This document shows, piece after piece, positions 17,682-27,116 of a DNA stretch of 64,000 bases. Below the pieces are notes generated by a model. It was given only the letters and a program-made list of their open reading frames with translations, did not search any database and was not told the origin of the DNA. The stretch covers positions 45,861 through 109,860 of the forward strand of contig JADLHZ010000079.1 of assembly GCA_020848545.1 (NCBI GenBank), written 5' to 3'. Each line of letters begins with the position of its first letter. The first letter of the stretch is position 1. Position numbers and translations under genes: made by a program. This stretch comes from Deltaproteobacteria bacterium (GTDB lineage Bacteria; Myxococcota; JADLHZ01).

Positions 17682-19127
17682 ATGCTGCGCGCGCTGGCAG
17701 TGATGGCCGTGGTCTCGCTCGCAGCGTGCACCGAGCCTTTCCTCGTGCGCATCCCCACGCTGCAAGCGCCGGCCGTCGGCGGCACGGCGCTCGCGCTCGG
17801 GACGGCGTGCAGCGAAGGCCAAGAGTGCGCGAGCGGCCGCTGCGTCGACGGCGTGTGCTGCAGCGAAGCCTGCGCCGGCGCGTGCGAAGCGTGCAACGTG
17901 AGCGGCAGCGAAGGCCGATGCACCGCGGTCCCAGGCGGCACCGATCCCGCGCACGAGTGCGGGCCGAAGGGCACCGTCAACGTGGAGCTCGACGACTTCG
18001 CGGATGTGCACGTCGGGGCGTGCGCCGGCGTGTGCAACGGCCAGCGCGCGTGCGTGTTTGCGCTCGCCGACACGCCGTGTGGCGATGCGCGGTGTAGCGG
18101 CGAAGCGACGACGCGCTCGTTCGCGTGCAACGGCAGCGGCGTGTGCGTCGCGAGCGACGGCGACTGCGGCCGCTACGCGTGCATCGACGGCAGCTGCCGC
18201 ACGAACTGCGCCGCGCCGGATCACTGTCGCGCCGCCGACTACTGCAACGTCGCCGCGACCCAGTGTGCTGCGCGCAAGCTCGACGGCGCCAGCTGCGCAC
18301 AGCCCTACGAGTGCGAGCACGACGTGTGCGCGAACCCGACGAGCGGCGCCACCAAGCTTTGCTGCGCCACCCAGTGCAACGAGCCGGGTATGAGCTGCGA
18401 CGCGCCGGGCGCAGTCGGCACCTGCTCATGCGGATCGATCACCTGCGCGAACGGTTGCCGCCTCTTCTACAAGGACGCCGACAGCGACGCCCACGGCGAC
18501 GAATTCGGCACGCTCGCGAACGGCCGCGCGCTCGCCGGCTGCGTCGGCACGCCGATGCTCACGCAGGGCGGCTTCAACTGGTACCCCAACGACTTGCCGC
18601 AAAAGGGCCGCCTCGACTGCGACGACAACGACGCCGAGACCTTCCGCGGTCAGACGACAGGCTTCGATCACGCGCGCGCGCATCCCGTCGTGGGCATGTC
18701 GGCTTACGACTTCGATTGCGACGGCGTCGAGACGAAGACGCTCGCGGCGTTCGGCAATGGCTGCCAAGTTTGCACCTTGCAGTACGACGCGACGATCCTC
18801 GGTGCAAACTTTGGGCAGTGCCACAACACCGGCCAGAGCTCGCCGTGCTGCGCGGTGCATCCGGATCTGCCAAACCATTGCGGCATGATCCGCGATCCCG
18901 CGACGCAGAGCGATGGGCGCACCGGTTTTACTTGTGGCTTCGATCCGGCGACCGGGCAGTGCACCGGCAAGTTCGTGCGTGAAGGCTTTGCGGGCAACGT
19001 CGAGTGCGGCCAGGCCGGCGCGTGGAAGGTGTGCGGCGACTGCGTGCCCGACAACTGTGGTCCGAACTGGGAGCCTTGCCCGCCGCCGCAAACGACGGAT
19101 CCGACGAAGAAGATGCGCTGTCGCTGA
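17682..19127 (+). CDS. Cysteine-rich surface lipoprotein
   Basis: The start at 17682 gives a clean lipoprotein signal, MLRALAVMAVVSLAAC, 16 bp after the upstream stop; the frame could extend upstream without a signal. The 481-residue protein has dozens of cysteines in repeats such as CSEGQECASGRCVDGVCCSE and ACEACNVSGSEGRCTAVPGG, a domain common in Myxococcota secreted proteins. Near residue 270 it has calcium-type Asp motifs (DADSDAHGDEFG, DCDDNDAETF) like MopE or thrombospondin type 3 loops. It is probably a disulfide-rich, calcium-stabilised cell-surface protein. It may be co-transcribed with the membrane-active protein upstream. Confidence 0.85.
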   Translation: MLRALAVMAVVSLAACTEPFLVRIPTLQAPAVGGTALALGTACSEGQECASGRCVDGVCCSEACAGACEACNVSGSEGRCTAVPGGTDPAHECGPKGTVNVELDDFADVHVGACAGVCNGQRACVFALADTPCGDARCSGEATTRSFACNGSGVCVASDGDCGRYACIDGSCRTNCAAPDHCRAADYCNVAATQCAARKLDGASCAQPYECEHDVCANPTSGATKLCCATQCNEPGMSCDAPGAVGTCSCGSITCANGCRLFYKDADSDAHGDEFGTLANGRALAGCVGTPMLTQGGFNWYPNDLPQKGRLDCDDNDAETFRGQTTGFDHARAHPVVGMSAYDFDCDGVETKTLAAFGNGCQVCTLQYDATILGANFGQCHNTGQSSPCCAVHPDLPNHCGMIRDPATQSDGRTGFTCGFDPATGQCTGKFVREGFAGNVECGQAGAWKVCGDCVPDNCGPNWEPCPPPQTTDPTKKMRCR

Positions 19128-19141
19128 CGCTTGCTCGAGTG

Positions 19142-19156
19142 CGCTCGTGGCGAGCG
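19142..19156. terminator. Short hairpin between convergent genes
   Basis: CGCTCG-TGG-CGAGCG forms a 6-bp GC stem with a 3-nt loop in the 53-bp gap between the convergent cysteine-rich and kelch genes. It lacks a T-tract, so it is at best a weak bidirectional terminator or an mRNA end-protecting hairpin. Confidence 0.35.
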
Positions 19157-19180
19157 ATGTCGGACGACGGCCTCCTCAGA

Positions 19181-20707
19181 CTATCGCGGCGAAATGAAGA
19201 TCTCGCCGGTGATGGCCGGCACCGTCAGCGCGCCGATGCTCTGGCTGCCGCCGACGATCAACACATCGCCGCCCGGGAGCACGAGCGACGACGCGCGTGT
19301 GCGCAGGAGCTTCATCGGCGCCGCCGTCGCGGTGATCGTCACGCCCGTACAGTTCTTCGCCTTCGGCAGCGTGATCAGCTCGGCGAGGTGCGTGGCGCTG
19401 CCGTCGATCAGCGTGCCGCCGCCGACGACGACGCGCGAGACGCCGTCGCTCGAGATCGGGAGCGCCTCGCCGAACAAGCTGCCGCGGGGCGTGTCGAGCT
19501 GCAGGGTGTCGCCGCACGAGACGCTGCCGCCGCCGGCCGGATCGAAGATCTCGACCGTGGCGACCGTGGCCGGGTTGCCGTTGTCGACGATGCTGTTGAA
19601 GCCGCCCGCGAAGACCACGCGGCCGTCAGGCGCTTTGGCCGCCGCGTGCGCGTAGCGTGGCACGTAGACGCCGATGCGCCGGCTCATCGCGATCGTCCAT
19701 GCCTCGACGTCGGCCTTGACCGTGTCGCGATCGCGGCCGCCGGCGATGACGACCGTGGCGCCGTCGTTGAGCAAGGTCGCCGTGTGCTGCGCGCGCGCGG
19801 TGACCATGTTCGGGCCGGGCTGCAGTTTTTCCAGGCCTTCGACGTCGGGATCGTAGACCTCGGTCGACAAAAGAAAGTCGGCGCCGGTGCCGACGCCGCC
19901 GGCGATGACCACGCGCTGATCGTCGAGCAAGGTGGCCGTGTGCTGCTGGCGGCCGGCGTTCAGCGCCAAGGTCGGCTCGACGAAGCGGCGCGTCTGCGAG
20001 TCGAAGAGCAAGCACGTGGCGAGCGACACCGCGCGGCCGCCGAGCACGCCGAGCCCGCCGCACACGAGCACCTTGCCGTTCTTCAGCAGGGTGGCCGTGT
20101 GATAGGCGCGCCCTTCGGGCAAGTCTGCCGTCGCCGTGAAGGCGCCGGTCTGCGCGTTGTAGACTTCGGTGTTGCGCAGGAGCAGGCGCTCGCCGTTGAC
20201 GATCTGCTCGCCGCCGGCGATGAACACGTCGCCGTTCGGCATCAGCGTGGCGCTCTGGCCCTGGCGGCCTTTGTTGAGCTGGCTGCACACCGACGGCTTC
20301 GGCCCTTCGCTCGTGCTGATGAAGGTGCCGACGCGGCCGACGACGACGCGCACGCTCTTTGGGCCTTCGCCGCTTTTTCCGGACAAATCGATCGGGCCGA
20401 AGCCGCCGGCGACGTCGGCGGGGGATCCTTCGGCGCCCTTCGTCGAGAGCACGCTCACCTTGGCGTCTTCGGTGGGCGGCACCATCTGCAGGCTGCCGCT
20501 GCCTTGCTGAAAGTCGAAGGTTTGCTCGCGCGGCGTGTCGAGCGCGGCGCCCTCGGCCCGCACGGTGAGGAAGCGGGCGCCGTCGAGCGCGTCTTGTTGA
20601 TCGCACGCAGGCACGACGGTCAGCGAGAGGTCGAGCGTCTTCGAGCAGGCCGTGCTGAGCACGCAGGCGAGGGCGACGATCGCGCGTGTTTTCTGCGAGA
20701 GCAACAT
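19181..20707 (-). CDS. Kelch-repeat lipoprotein
   Basis: Starting at the ATG at 20707, which shares a base with the upstream stop (TGATG), the protein has 508 residues and a lipobox at LSTAC. At least five kelch-type blades follow, for example GRQGQSATLMPNGDVFIAGG, GRAYHTATLLKNGKVLVCGG, RQQHTATLLDDQRVVIAGG and ARAQHTATLLNDGATVVIAG. These form a beta-propeller that usually binds protein or sugar partners. It is translationally coupled to the PEGA-domain gene, so the two probably act in the same envelope complex. No enzymatic motif is seen. Confidence 0.88.
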   Translation of the reverse strand: MLLSQKTRAIVALACVLSTACSKTLDLSLTVVPACDQQDALDGARFLTVRAEGAALDTPREQTFDFQQGSGSLQMVPPTEDAKVSVLSTKGAEGSPADVAGGFGPIDLSGKSGEGPKSVRVVVGRVGTFISTSEGPKPSVCSQLNKGRQGQSATLMPNGDVFIAGGEQIVNGERLLLRNTEVYNAQTGAFTATADLPEGRAYHTATLLKNGKVLVCGGLGVLGGRAVSLATCLLFDSQTRRFVEPTLALNAGRQQHTATLLDDQRVVIAGGVGTGADFLLSTEVYDPDVEGLEKLQPGPNMVTARAQHTATLLNDGATVVIAGGRDRDTVKADVEAWTIAMSRRIGVYVPRYAHAAAKAPDGRVVFAGGFNSIVDNGNPATVATVEIFDPAGGGSVSCGDTLQLDTPRGSLFGEALPISSDGVSRVVVGGGTLIDGSATHLAELITLPKAKNCTGVTITATAAPMKLLRTRASSLVLPGGDVLIVGGSQSIGALTVPAITGEIFISPR

Positions 20708-22140
20708 CAGCGCCAGTCCGCGTTGACGGCGACGTTGCCGACCGGCGCCGTCACGTAGATGATGACCGGCACGAGCCCGCCAGCGACCGCGACGCCGATG
20801 AGCGTCCACAGCCACCATTGCTTGTAGACCGGCTTCGGCTTCGACGACGTCACGGTGGCGCTCGGCGTTTCACCGGGCACGACCGTGATCGGCCGGAAGC
20901 CCGTCGCCGGGGGATCTTCGCGCGGCTCGATCTGCGGCACGACGAGCACCTTCGGCGCGGTCTCCGGCTTGGGTTCGGCGACGGTGACCGCCGGCTTGTT
21001 CGCCGTCGGCGCGATGGAGACCGCTTCGGTGGCGGCCGCGAAGAACGACAGGGTCTGCATCTGCCCGGTGACTTGCGCGGTGCTGAGCAGCGGCGCGATC
21101 TCGATGTCGGTCGGCGGTCGATCGAGCGCCGTCAGCACCCGGTCGGCGATCTTCGACGCCTCGACCGACGCGCTCAGCATGTCGAGATCGACGCTGAAGT
21201 CGCCGAGCGATCCACCCTCGCCGGCGCTGTTGACGAAGAGCACCTTCATGACGAGCTCGTTGCCCATGACGGCGCCAACCGCGGTGACGATGAACGGTGC
21301 GCCCTGACGATCCGCGACGCCGGCGAGCGCGCGCTTGGTGGCGGTGTCGAAGCGGTTGCCGGAGAGCGCGCCCTTCGGAGCGAGCGCGCCGAACTGCACC
21401 TGCTTCACCTCGCCCGAGAGCACCTCGATCTTGCGCACGATCTGCTTGATGCCCGCCGAGAGCGCCACGTAGTGAAAGCCCGCCGGCACCTCGGTGATCG
21501 TGCCGACCGGCACCGCTCGGCCGTTCAAAGTGATGACGGCGTTGTCCGGCGCTTCGATGACCAGCGTCGCGTCGCTCTTGTCCTTCCAACGCGCCGTCGC
21601 CTTTTGGTGCAAGCGCACGAAGAGCGGAGGATAAGCCGACGCCGGCACCTCGACGTCCGGCCGCAGTCGCACGAGCTCATCGAGCGCGTCGTGGCCGTCG
21701 TCCTCTTTGCCGCGGCGAAAGTGCGCCACGCTCAAGAGCAAGTAGGCGCGGCCGAGCTCGCTCAGGTTCGCGGTCTCCGGCTTGTTCGTGACGTCGCGCA
21801 GGTAACGCTGCAGGAGCGCCACCGCTTGATCGTTCTTGCCCTGGGTGATCGCCTTGTCGGCGTCGTGCACCCACGCGGCGTGGACGGCGGCGACCCCCAT
21901 ATAATTGTCACCGGCGCTGGCCGGCGCTTCACGCTCGACGACGGTCAGACGCTTCCGGTCGTTCAGCTCGGTGAGCAGCGCCTTGTCCATCTCTTCGGCG
22001 AGCTTCTTGCTGCGCTCGTCGAGGGTAGTCATCGGGGCGTAGACCAGGCGGACGGGGTTCTCGGCGCGGGCGGCTTGCGCATGGGCGGCGCCGAGGAGCA
22101 TGAAGGCCCCCAGGCAGACAGCGAAATTCAGACGTGACAT
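20707..22140 (-). CDS. PEGA-domain secreted protein with C-terminal membrane anchor
   Basis: The 477-residue protein opens with a signal peptide (VCLGAFMLLGAAHAQA) and a CsgG-like or TPR region: VRLVYAPMTTLDERSKKLAE, then repeats ending near residue 165. A PEGA domain follows at ~190-250 (ATLVIEAPDNAVITLNGRAV, VPAGFHYVALSAG). Near the C-terminus a Pro-rich stretch precedes a hydrophobic helix (WWLWTLIGVAVAGGLVPVII). PEGA domains are found in cell-surface proteins of this lineage and are thought to mediate interactions there. Its TGA overlaps the start of the kelch lipoprotein, so the two are coupled. It is divergent from the histidine kinase gene. Confidence 0.88.
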   Translation of the reverse strand: MSRLNFAVCLGAFMLLGAAHAQAARAENPVRLVYAPMTTLDERSKKLAEEMDKALLTELNDRKRLTVVEREAPASAGDNYMGVAAVHAAWVHDADKAITQGKNDQAVALLQRYLRDVTNKPETANLSELGRAYLLLSVAHFRRGKEDDGHDALDELVRLRPDVEVPASAYPPLFVRLHQKATARWKDKSDATLVIEAPDNAVITLNGRAVPVGTITEVPAGFHYVALSAGIKQIVRKIEVLSGEVKQVQFGALAPKGALSGNRFDTATKRALAGVADRQGAPFIVTAVGAVMGNELVMKVLFVNSAGEGGSLGDFSVDLDMLSASVEASKIADRVLTALDRPPTDIEIAPLLSTAQVTGQMQTLSFFAAATEAVSIAPTANKPAVTVAEPKPETAPKVLVVPQIEPREDPPATGFRPITVVPGETPSATVTSSKPKPVYKQWWLWTLIGVAVAGGLVPVIIYVTAPVGNVAVNADWR

Positions 22141-22209
22141 GCAGCTTCTTTCTTTACATTCAAAGCGGCCATCTTGGACAATACCTCTCTGATGGCCTCG
22201 CCGAAGGCA

Positions 22210-24054
22210 ATGTCCTCTCGCCCCGCGCTGGCTGCACTAGTCATCGGCGCTTGTGCGACTGCGGTTGCGCTCGGCATGCTGCGCCCGGCCGCAGACGCGC
22301 CGGCGAGCTACGCGCGCTTAGGCCAGGCGCTCATCGGCCTGCAAGACGCCGTCGCGGCTCAGGAGACCAAGGTCGTCGTCGCGCTGCTCAGCGAGAATGA
22401 CGCCGCCTACGAGACCCTGCTGCGCGCCGCGCGCAACACCGCCTTGGGCAGCGTGCCGGCCGCGCAAAAAGAGGTCGAGCTCGCCGCCCGCGAGGTCTTC
22501 GCCGATCGGCCGGGCAGCAAAGCGAGCGCGCGCTTGACGGAGGAGCTCGTGCGCCTCGGGCCCATCGAGCAGCGCCTGGAAGCCCGCCTGGCGCTGCACA
22601 TCGAGAGCGTCGGCAGCGGCGCCGCGAGCTCGGAGGAGATCGAAGCGCAACGCCAGGCGCTGCTCGCCACGGCGAAGGAAGCGGTCGAGGTCGCGAGCCG
22701 CTTGCTGCACGGGTACGAAGACGAGTGGCCGCGCGCGGTCGGCGCCGAGATCGACGCGCAGCGCGCCGCGGTGACCGAGGCGCGCTTGTTGCTGTTCATC
22801 GCGTTGCTCTCGTTGACGCTCGGCGCGCTGCTCGGTTGGCGGCGGATGCAGGCGCAGGCCGCGGCGATCGGCGGCGTCGAGGCGAGCCTGTCGACCTTGA
22901 GCCAAAGCCGCACGCAGACCGAAGTCGAGCGCGATCAGACGCGGCAAGCGGAGCGACGGGTTTCGCTCGAGCTCGCGTTGCTCCGGCTCGAGCAGAAGTC
23001 GCTCACCGAGTCGATGCGCTCGGCGTTGATCGTCTGCGACACGACCTTGTGTGTGCGGCTCGCGAACCACGTGGCGCGGCAAACGTTCGCGCTCGACGAC
23101 GGCCAGATCGGCCGCTCGGTGCTCGACATGCCGTCATTGAAGGCGTTGGTCGACGGCATCGGCGGAATGGCGGCGTTGTCGCGCTTGCTCACCGAGGCGA
23201 CGCGCATCGAGGTGGCCGAGCTGCGCGACGATCGCGCGCAAGGGACGCGCTGGTTCTACGCGAGCGTCACGCCCTACGTCGACGAAGCCGGCCACGTGCG
23301 CGGCTTGATCCTCATCGCCGATGACGTCACGCAGGCGATCGAGACGCGCGGGCGCTTGATGCAAACGGAGCGGCTCGCGGCGATGGGCCGGCTGAGCGCG
23401 CAGGTCACGCACGAGATCCGCAATCCGCTGAGCGCCATCGCGCTGAACGCCGACTTGCTCGATGAGGAGATCGCCGATCTGTCGGAGGGGCGCGGCGATC
23501 GGGCGGAAGCGAAGCAGCTCTTGGCTGCCATCTCGCGTGAGGTCGAGCGGCTCACCGAGGTCACCGACGAGTACCTGCGGCTCGCGCGCCTGCGGCCGCC
23601 GGCGATGCACACCGAAGACGTGAACCACTTGCTGATGGAGCTCATCGACTTCATGGGCGAGGACCTGCGGCGCCGGCGCATCACCGCGCGGGTCGAGCTC
23701 GACGCCCTGGATCCGCGCGTGCTCGCGGATGCCGCGCAGCTCCGCCAAGCGTTCATGAACATCATCAAGAACTCGATGGAGTCGATGCCGGACGGCGGCG
23801 AGCTCTTCGTCCGCACCCGCCGCGAGCACGATCGCATCTACGTCGAGGTGAAGGACAACGGCGTCGGGATTCCTGAGCACGTGCTCACGCGCATCTTCGA
23901 TCCGTTCTACACGACGAAGGAAGGCGGCACGGGGCTCGGCTTGCCGATCACGCAGCAGATCGTCGCCGAGCACGGTGGCGAGCTGACGGCCGAGTCGAGC
24001 GCAGGGTCGGGGACGCGGATCTGCGTCGTGTTTCCGAAGGTGGCGGAGGCGTAG
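22210..24054 (+). CDS. Membrane-bound sensor histidine kinase
   Basis: The protein has 614 residues from the ATG at 22210, which has AAGG five bases upstream; TTG 22174 and ATG 22192 are alternatives. It has an N-terminal membrane helix, a helical periplasmic sensor region, a second membrane helix (LLLFIALLSLTLGALLGW), a coiled coil and a PAS-like domain. The HisKA domain has phospho-acceptor His401 in VTHEIRNPLSAIALNADLLD. The ATPase domain has N-box NIIKNSMESM, G1 DNGVGIP, F-box FDPFYTTK and G2 GGTGLGLPI. It should autophosphorylate and pass phosphate to a response regulator, which is not nearby. This is an orphan kinase, as is common in large deltaproteobacterial genomes. Confidence 0.93.
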   Translation: MSSRPALAALVIGACATAVALGMLRPAADAPASYARLGQALIGLQDAVAAQETKVVVALLSENDAAYETLLRAARNTALGSVPAAQKEVELAAREVFADRPGSKASARLTEELVRLGPIEQRLEARLALHIESVGSGAASSEEIEAQRQALLATAKEAVEVASRLLHGYEDEWPRAVGAEIDAQRAAVTEARLLLFIALLSLTLGALLGWRRMQAQAAAIGGVEASLSTLSQSRTQTEVERDQTRQAERRVSLELALLRLEQKSLTESMRSALIVCDTTLCVRLANHVARQTFALDDGQIGRSVLDMPSLKALVDGIGGMAALSRLLTEATRIEVAELRDDRAQGTRWFYASVTPYVDEAGHVRGLILIADDVTQAIETRGRLMQTERLAAMGRLSAQVTHEIRNPLSAIALNADLLDEEIADLSEGRGDRAEAKQLLAAISREVERLTEVTDEYLRLARLRPPAMHTEDVNHLLMELIDFMGEDLRRRRITARVELDALDPRVLADAAQLRQAFMNIIKNSMESMPDGGELFVRTRREHDRIYVEVKDNGVGIPEHVLTRIFDPFYTTKEGGTGLGLPITQQIVAEHGGELTAESSAGSGTRICVVFPKVAEA

Positions 24055-24078
24055 AGGTTCTCGTCGCCGTGGCCGAGA

Positions 24079-24975
24079 TCACGTCGTGATGGCTTCCCAC
24101 GCCCGCTCCGTCCTCTTCGCCCGCACCATCTCCGCGATCGCGAACAAGCCCTGATCCCGCTCCCACCGCCCGCGCACGTCGTCTTCCGCTTTCGCCCACT
24201 CGCCGGCGGAGCTCAGCAATACGCTCCGCATCTGTCGCAGCGTCCCCGCGAGCGCCAGGTGCGTCGCCGCGTCTCCGGCCGGCCGCGCGCCGATCGCCAC
24301 GAGCGCCTCGGCGACCGCGAGCAGGTCCTCGATGATCGTCCGCTGAAAGCCGCACCGCCGCCCGACCTGCACGACGTAGCCCAGCACCGCTGCGTGTACA
24401 TGCACGTCCTCGATCGTGCGAAACGGCTTCGTGTAGTCGGCATACCCGTCGCCACGAAGCACCTGCGCCTCGCTGACCGCCGTGCCGGCAAACGCGAGCT
24501 CCGCGTGCGGAATCTCCGGCGCAAACGGCGTCGGCGGGTGCACGCTCATCCGCGCGTCGGACAAAGGCACGGTCACCGCGAGCAGCTCGCGCCGGTCCGC
24601 GAACGCCCCGGCGTTGCGCGCGATGACCACGACCACGTCTGCCACCGGTGCCAGCGTCGCGAAGGTCTTCACGCCGTCGAGCACATACCCGTGCTGGGAG
24701 CGCCGCAGCGTCATCGCGATCTTCTTCGGATGCGCGCCGGCGGCTTCGGTCACGGCGAGGCACGCGACCTTGCCGTGCACCGCCGGAATCATGCGCCCGA
24801 GCGCGATCGCGTAGCCAGAAGCGAAGGCATAGCCGATGCGATCGGCGGAGAACCCTGCCGCCAACGCTGCATCAACCGATGCCGACGCCGCGCCTGCGGA
24901 GAACCACTGCTTCCACTCGGTGACGTCGGCGAGAACGAGGGGCGTTGGCGCCGCTTGCAGGAGGTGGGCGATCAC
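24079..24975 (-). CDS. Acyl-CoA dehydrogenase-like protein
   Basis: The 298-residue product from GTG 24975 starts IAHLLQAAPTPLVLADVTEW and includes segments typical of the acyl-CoA dehydrogenase fold: GKVACLAVTEAAGAHPKKIA, a beta domain with GYVLDGVKTFATLAPVADVV (compare G-x-x-x-x-G-x-K-x-[FY]-x-t), and a C-terminal helical bundle. At under 300 residues it is shorter than normal enzymes (~380), lacking much of the N-terminal helical domain, and no catalytic Glu is obvious. It may be a reduced or non-catalytic relative. The longer frame to 25200 overlaps the upstream hydrolase gene. The gene lies 28 bp after that gene and is probably co-transcribed. Confidence 0.7.
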   Translation of the reverse strand: MIAHLLQAAPTPLVLADVTEWKQWFSAGAASASVDAALAAGFSADRIGYAFASGYAIALGRMIPAVHGKVACLAVTEAAGAHPKKIAMTLRRSQHGYVLDGVKTFATLAPVADVVVVIARNAGAFADRRELLAVTVPLSDARMSVHPPTPFAPEIPHAELAFAGTAVSEAQVLRGDGYADYTKPFRTIEDVHVHAAVLGYVVQVGRRCGFQRTIIEDLLAVAEALVAIGARPAGDAATHLALAGTLRQMRSVLLSSAGEWAKAEDDVRGRWERDQGLFAIAEMVRAKRTERAWEAITT

Positions 24976-25003
24976 GGCTGCGACAAGACTACGGAGCGGG
25001 CTG

Positions 25004-27013
25004 TCACGGCAACATCCCCGCGCGCAATATCCCGCTCGTGTCGAAGCCGGTGGTGTTGACGAGGAGCACGCTCGAGCGGCCGTTCTCGCCGTACATGATC
25101 GAGCCGTTGAAGCCGCGCGACGAGCCATCGCTCCAGGCGCCGTTGTGATCCGCCAAGAACACGTCGCCGGCGGTGCTCGGCCAGAAGCCGAGGTTCTCAT
25201 GGTGCATCTTGTAGCGCGACGCCGCCGTCAGCACGATGTTCCTGCGCAGGCCGTCGAGCAGGCGCGCCAAGTCGACCGCCGACGCATACCAGCCGTACGC
25301 CGAGCACTGACCGGTGAAGTCGCCGAAGTCGATGCCCGGGAGCGACGAGCTCGGCGCGTAGTAGCGCGCCGGCAGCCACGGCTCCGGCTTGCAGCTCATG
25401 GTCGTGATGCCGAGGGGTGCCAACACGCGCGCTTGCACGAAGGCTTCGTAGTCTTGACCGGAGAGCGCCTCGATCACGGTGCGGACGAGGCAGAAGTTGC
25501 CGTTCGAGTAGCGCTGCTCGTCGCCCGGCGTACGCGCGAGTGGACGATCGAGGAGCGCTTGCATCGCCGCCGTAAAGCCGCCGTCGCCGCAGCCGCCTTG
25601 CTCCGCCATCCCGCTTCGGTGCTGCATGAGGTTGCGGATGGTGATGTTCGCGACGCCGGTCGCCGCGTGTGGAAAGCGCGTGCGGATGATCGGATAGAAC
25701 GGCTCGTCCACGCTCTTGCCCGTGAGCTCGAGCGCCTTCATCAGCGCGATCGCCGTCACCGACTTCGAGATGCTGGCGAGGTGCATGCGCGTCAGCGCGT
25801 TCGCCGCGACGCCCACGCTCCACGGATCACGCGCCCAGCCGTTGCCGCCGGCAGAGATCAGCGTGCCGTTGTCGATGACCGCCCAAGTGAAGCCCTTCGC
25901 GCGCTGCTCCAAAGGAACGAAGGCGGCGGCGAGGCGCGCCGGCGGTTGATCGCCTTGGTCGTGCTCCACGCGGCGCAAGCGAAAGCCGCGTGAGGCGAGC
26001 GCGTTCGCTTGCTGCAAGAAGCTCCCGCGCGCCGTCGCCGCGACGATCTCCTGCGTTTCGCCGCCGGAGCGAAAGACACCGGCGTAGAGCCGCTTGCTGC
26101 CGAAGGTGTACGCTTCCATGTCGACGAGGCGCAGGCCCTGGGCGGCAAACTCTCGCGCTTTCGCCGAGAAGCCGATCCAGCTCGCGCCGATCCACAGCCC
26201 GTAGCCGCCGCTGCCTTGGCGAAAGACGCCCGTGTACTTGAGCCCGCCGTTCTCTTCGTAGACCTCGAGATCGATGAGGCGCAGCCCGGCCTGCGACAGC
26301 TCGCGCCACTTCGCGACGAAGTTGTCGAAGCCGGCGCCGGCCCACAGCGCGTAGCCGTCGTTGCCGCCCCGAAACACGCCGGCGTAGCGGCGCCCGCCGT
26401 TGTCCACGTAGGTCTCGAGATCGATGAGGCGCATGCCCTGAGCGGAGAGCTCGCTCCACTTCGAGGCGAAGCCGTTCCAGTCGCTCGCGGCCCACAAGTA
26501 GTACGCGTCATTGCCGGGCTCGAAGACGCCCTCGAAGTAGCGCGTGCCGCCGGTCGCGTGCGAGTCGAGATCGATCAAGCGGTAGCCGCTCTGCGAGTAG
26601 CTCTGCCAATCGGCGACGAAGGCGTCCCACGATCGCGAGAGCACGATCTTCTGCGCGCCGTTGCCCGGACCGAAGACGCCGGCGAAGCTCGCGCTGTCTT
26701 GCGTGCCGACGATGATCCGCAGGCCCTCTGACTCGGCGGTCCCCGCGTCGTCGTCGCTCGCGATCTCGGGGGGCACCTCGGGCGCGTCTGGATCCGACGG
26801 CTGCAGCTCCATGTCGGGCGCCACAGTCGTCTCGAGAACGGCGGACGGCGACGCATCCTTGCTGTCGCCGCCCGCCGCACCCGCCGCCATCAGCGCGTCG
26901 TAGACGTCCTTCGGCAATCGTTCCTGGCGCTGACCACACCCAGACCATAAGGTCAGCACCACCCCGAACACCACCCTCGAAGGGACCCACGAACGCACGC
27001 TGATTTCACCCAT
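25004..27013 (-). CDS. Beta-lactamase-fold serine hydrolase lipoprotein with tandem repeats
   Basis: The start at 27013 gives a lipoprotein signal ([13 protein letters not shown]) and 669 residues; the open frame upstream is antisense to fumC. Residues ~110-360 hold about five repeats of roughly 47 residues, each like [20 protein letters not shown] followed by [14 protein letters not shown] segments. This matches the bacterial tandem repeat domain 1 that precedes class C beta-lactamase folds in several secreted hydrolases. The C-terminal domain has the SxxK motif in SISKSVTA, a YxN-type motif (RYSNGNF) and a late GENGRSS. It is probably a surface esterase, peptidase or D-Ala hydrolase. Substrate unknown. 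Confidence 0.88.
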   Translation of the reverse strand: MGEISVRSWVPSRVVFGVVLTLWSGCGQRQERLPKDVYDALMAAGAAGGDSKDASPSAVLETTVAPDMELQPSDPDAPEVPPEIASDDDAGTAESEGLRIIVGTQDSASFAGVFGPGNGAQKIVLSRSWDAFVADWQSYSQSGYRLIDLDSHATGGTRYFEGVFEPGNDAYYLWAASDWNGFASKWSELSAQGMRLIDLETYVDNGGRRYAGVFRGGNDGYALWAGAGFDNFVAKWRELSQAGLRLIDLEVYEENGGLKYTGVFRQGSGGYGLWIGASWIGFSAKAREFAAQGLRLVDMEAYTFGSKRLYAGVFRSGGETQEIVAATARGSFLQQANALASRGFRLRRVEHDQGDQPPARLAAAFVPLEQRAKGFTWAVIDNGTLISAGGNGWARDPWSVGVAANALTRMHLASISKSVTAIALMKALELTGKSVDEPFYPIIRTRFPHAATGVANITIRNLMQHRSGMAEQGGCGDGGFTAAMQALLDRPLARTPGDEQRYSNGNFCLVRTVIEALSGQDYEAFVQARVLAPLGITTMSCKPEPWLPARYYAPSSSLPGIDFGDFTGQCSAYGWYASAVDLARLLDGLRRNIVLTAASRYKMHHENLGFWPSTAGDVFLADHNGAWSDGSSRGFNGSIMYGENGRSSVLLVNTTGFDTSGILRAGMLP

Positions 27014-27054
27014 GAATGGGATATCGGCATCGCTAGAGGAACGGTGCGAAAATA

Positions 27055-27070
27055 CTGACCGATCGGACAG
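27055..27070. promoter_or_regulatory. 16-bp operator-like palindrome, copy 2
   Basis: CTGACC-GATC-GGACAG matches the site at 15724-15739 at 14 of 16 positions, with the same 6-4-6 layout and one arm mismatch. It lies between the divergent hydrolase and fumarase genes, 47 bp before fumC and 42 bp before the hydrolase start, a fitting place for a repressor site over one or both promoters. Confidence 0.5.
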
Positions 27071-27116
27071 GTTCTTACCGCCTTGCGCCGCGGGCCTCAG
27101 TGTTTCATGGGTCGCT

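Noticed and set aside
15887..18130. 747-residue frame on the - strand
   Set aside because: Antisense to the membrane-active protein and the cysteine-rich lipoprotein; Arg/His/Asp-rich shadow sequence.
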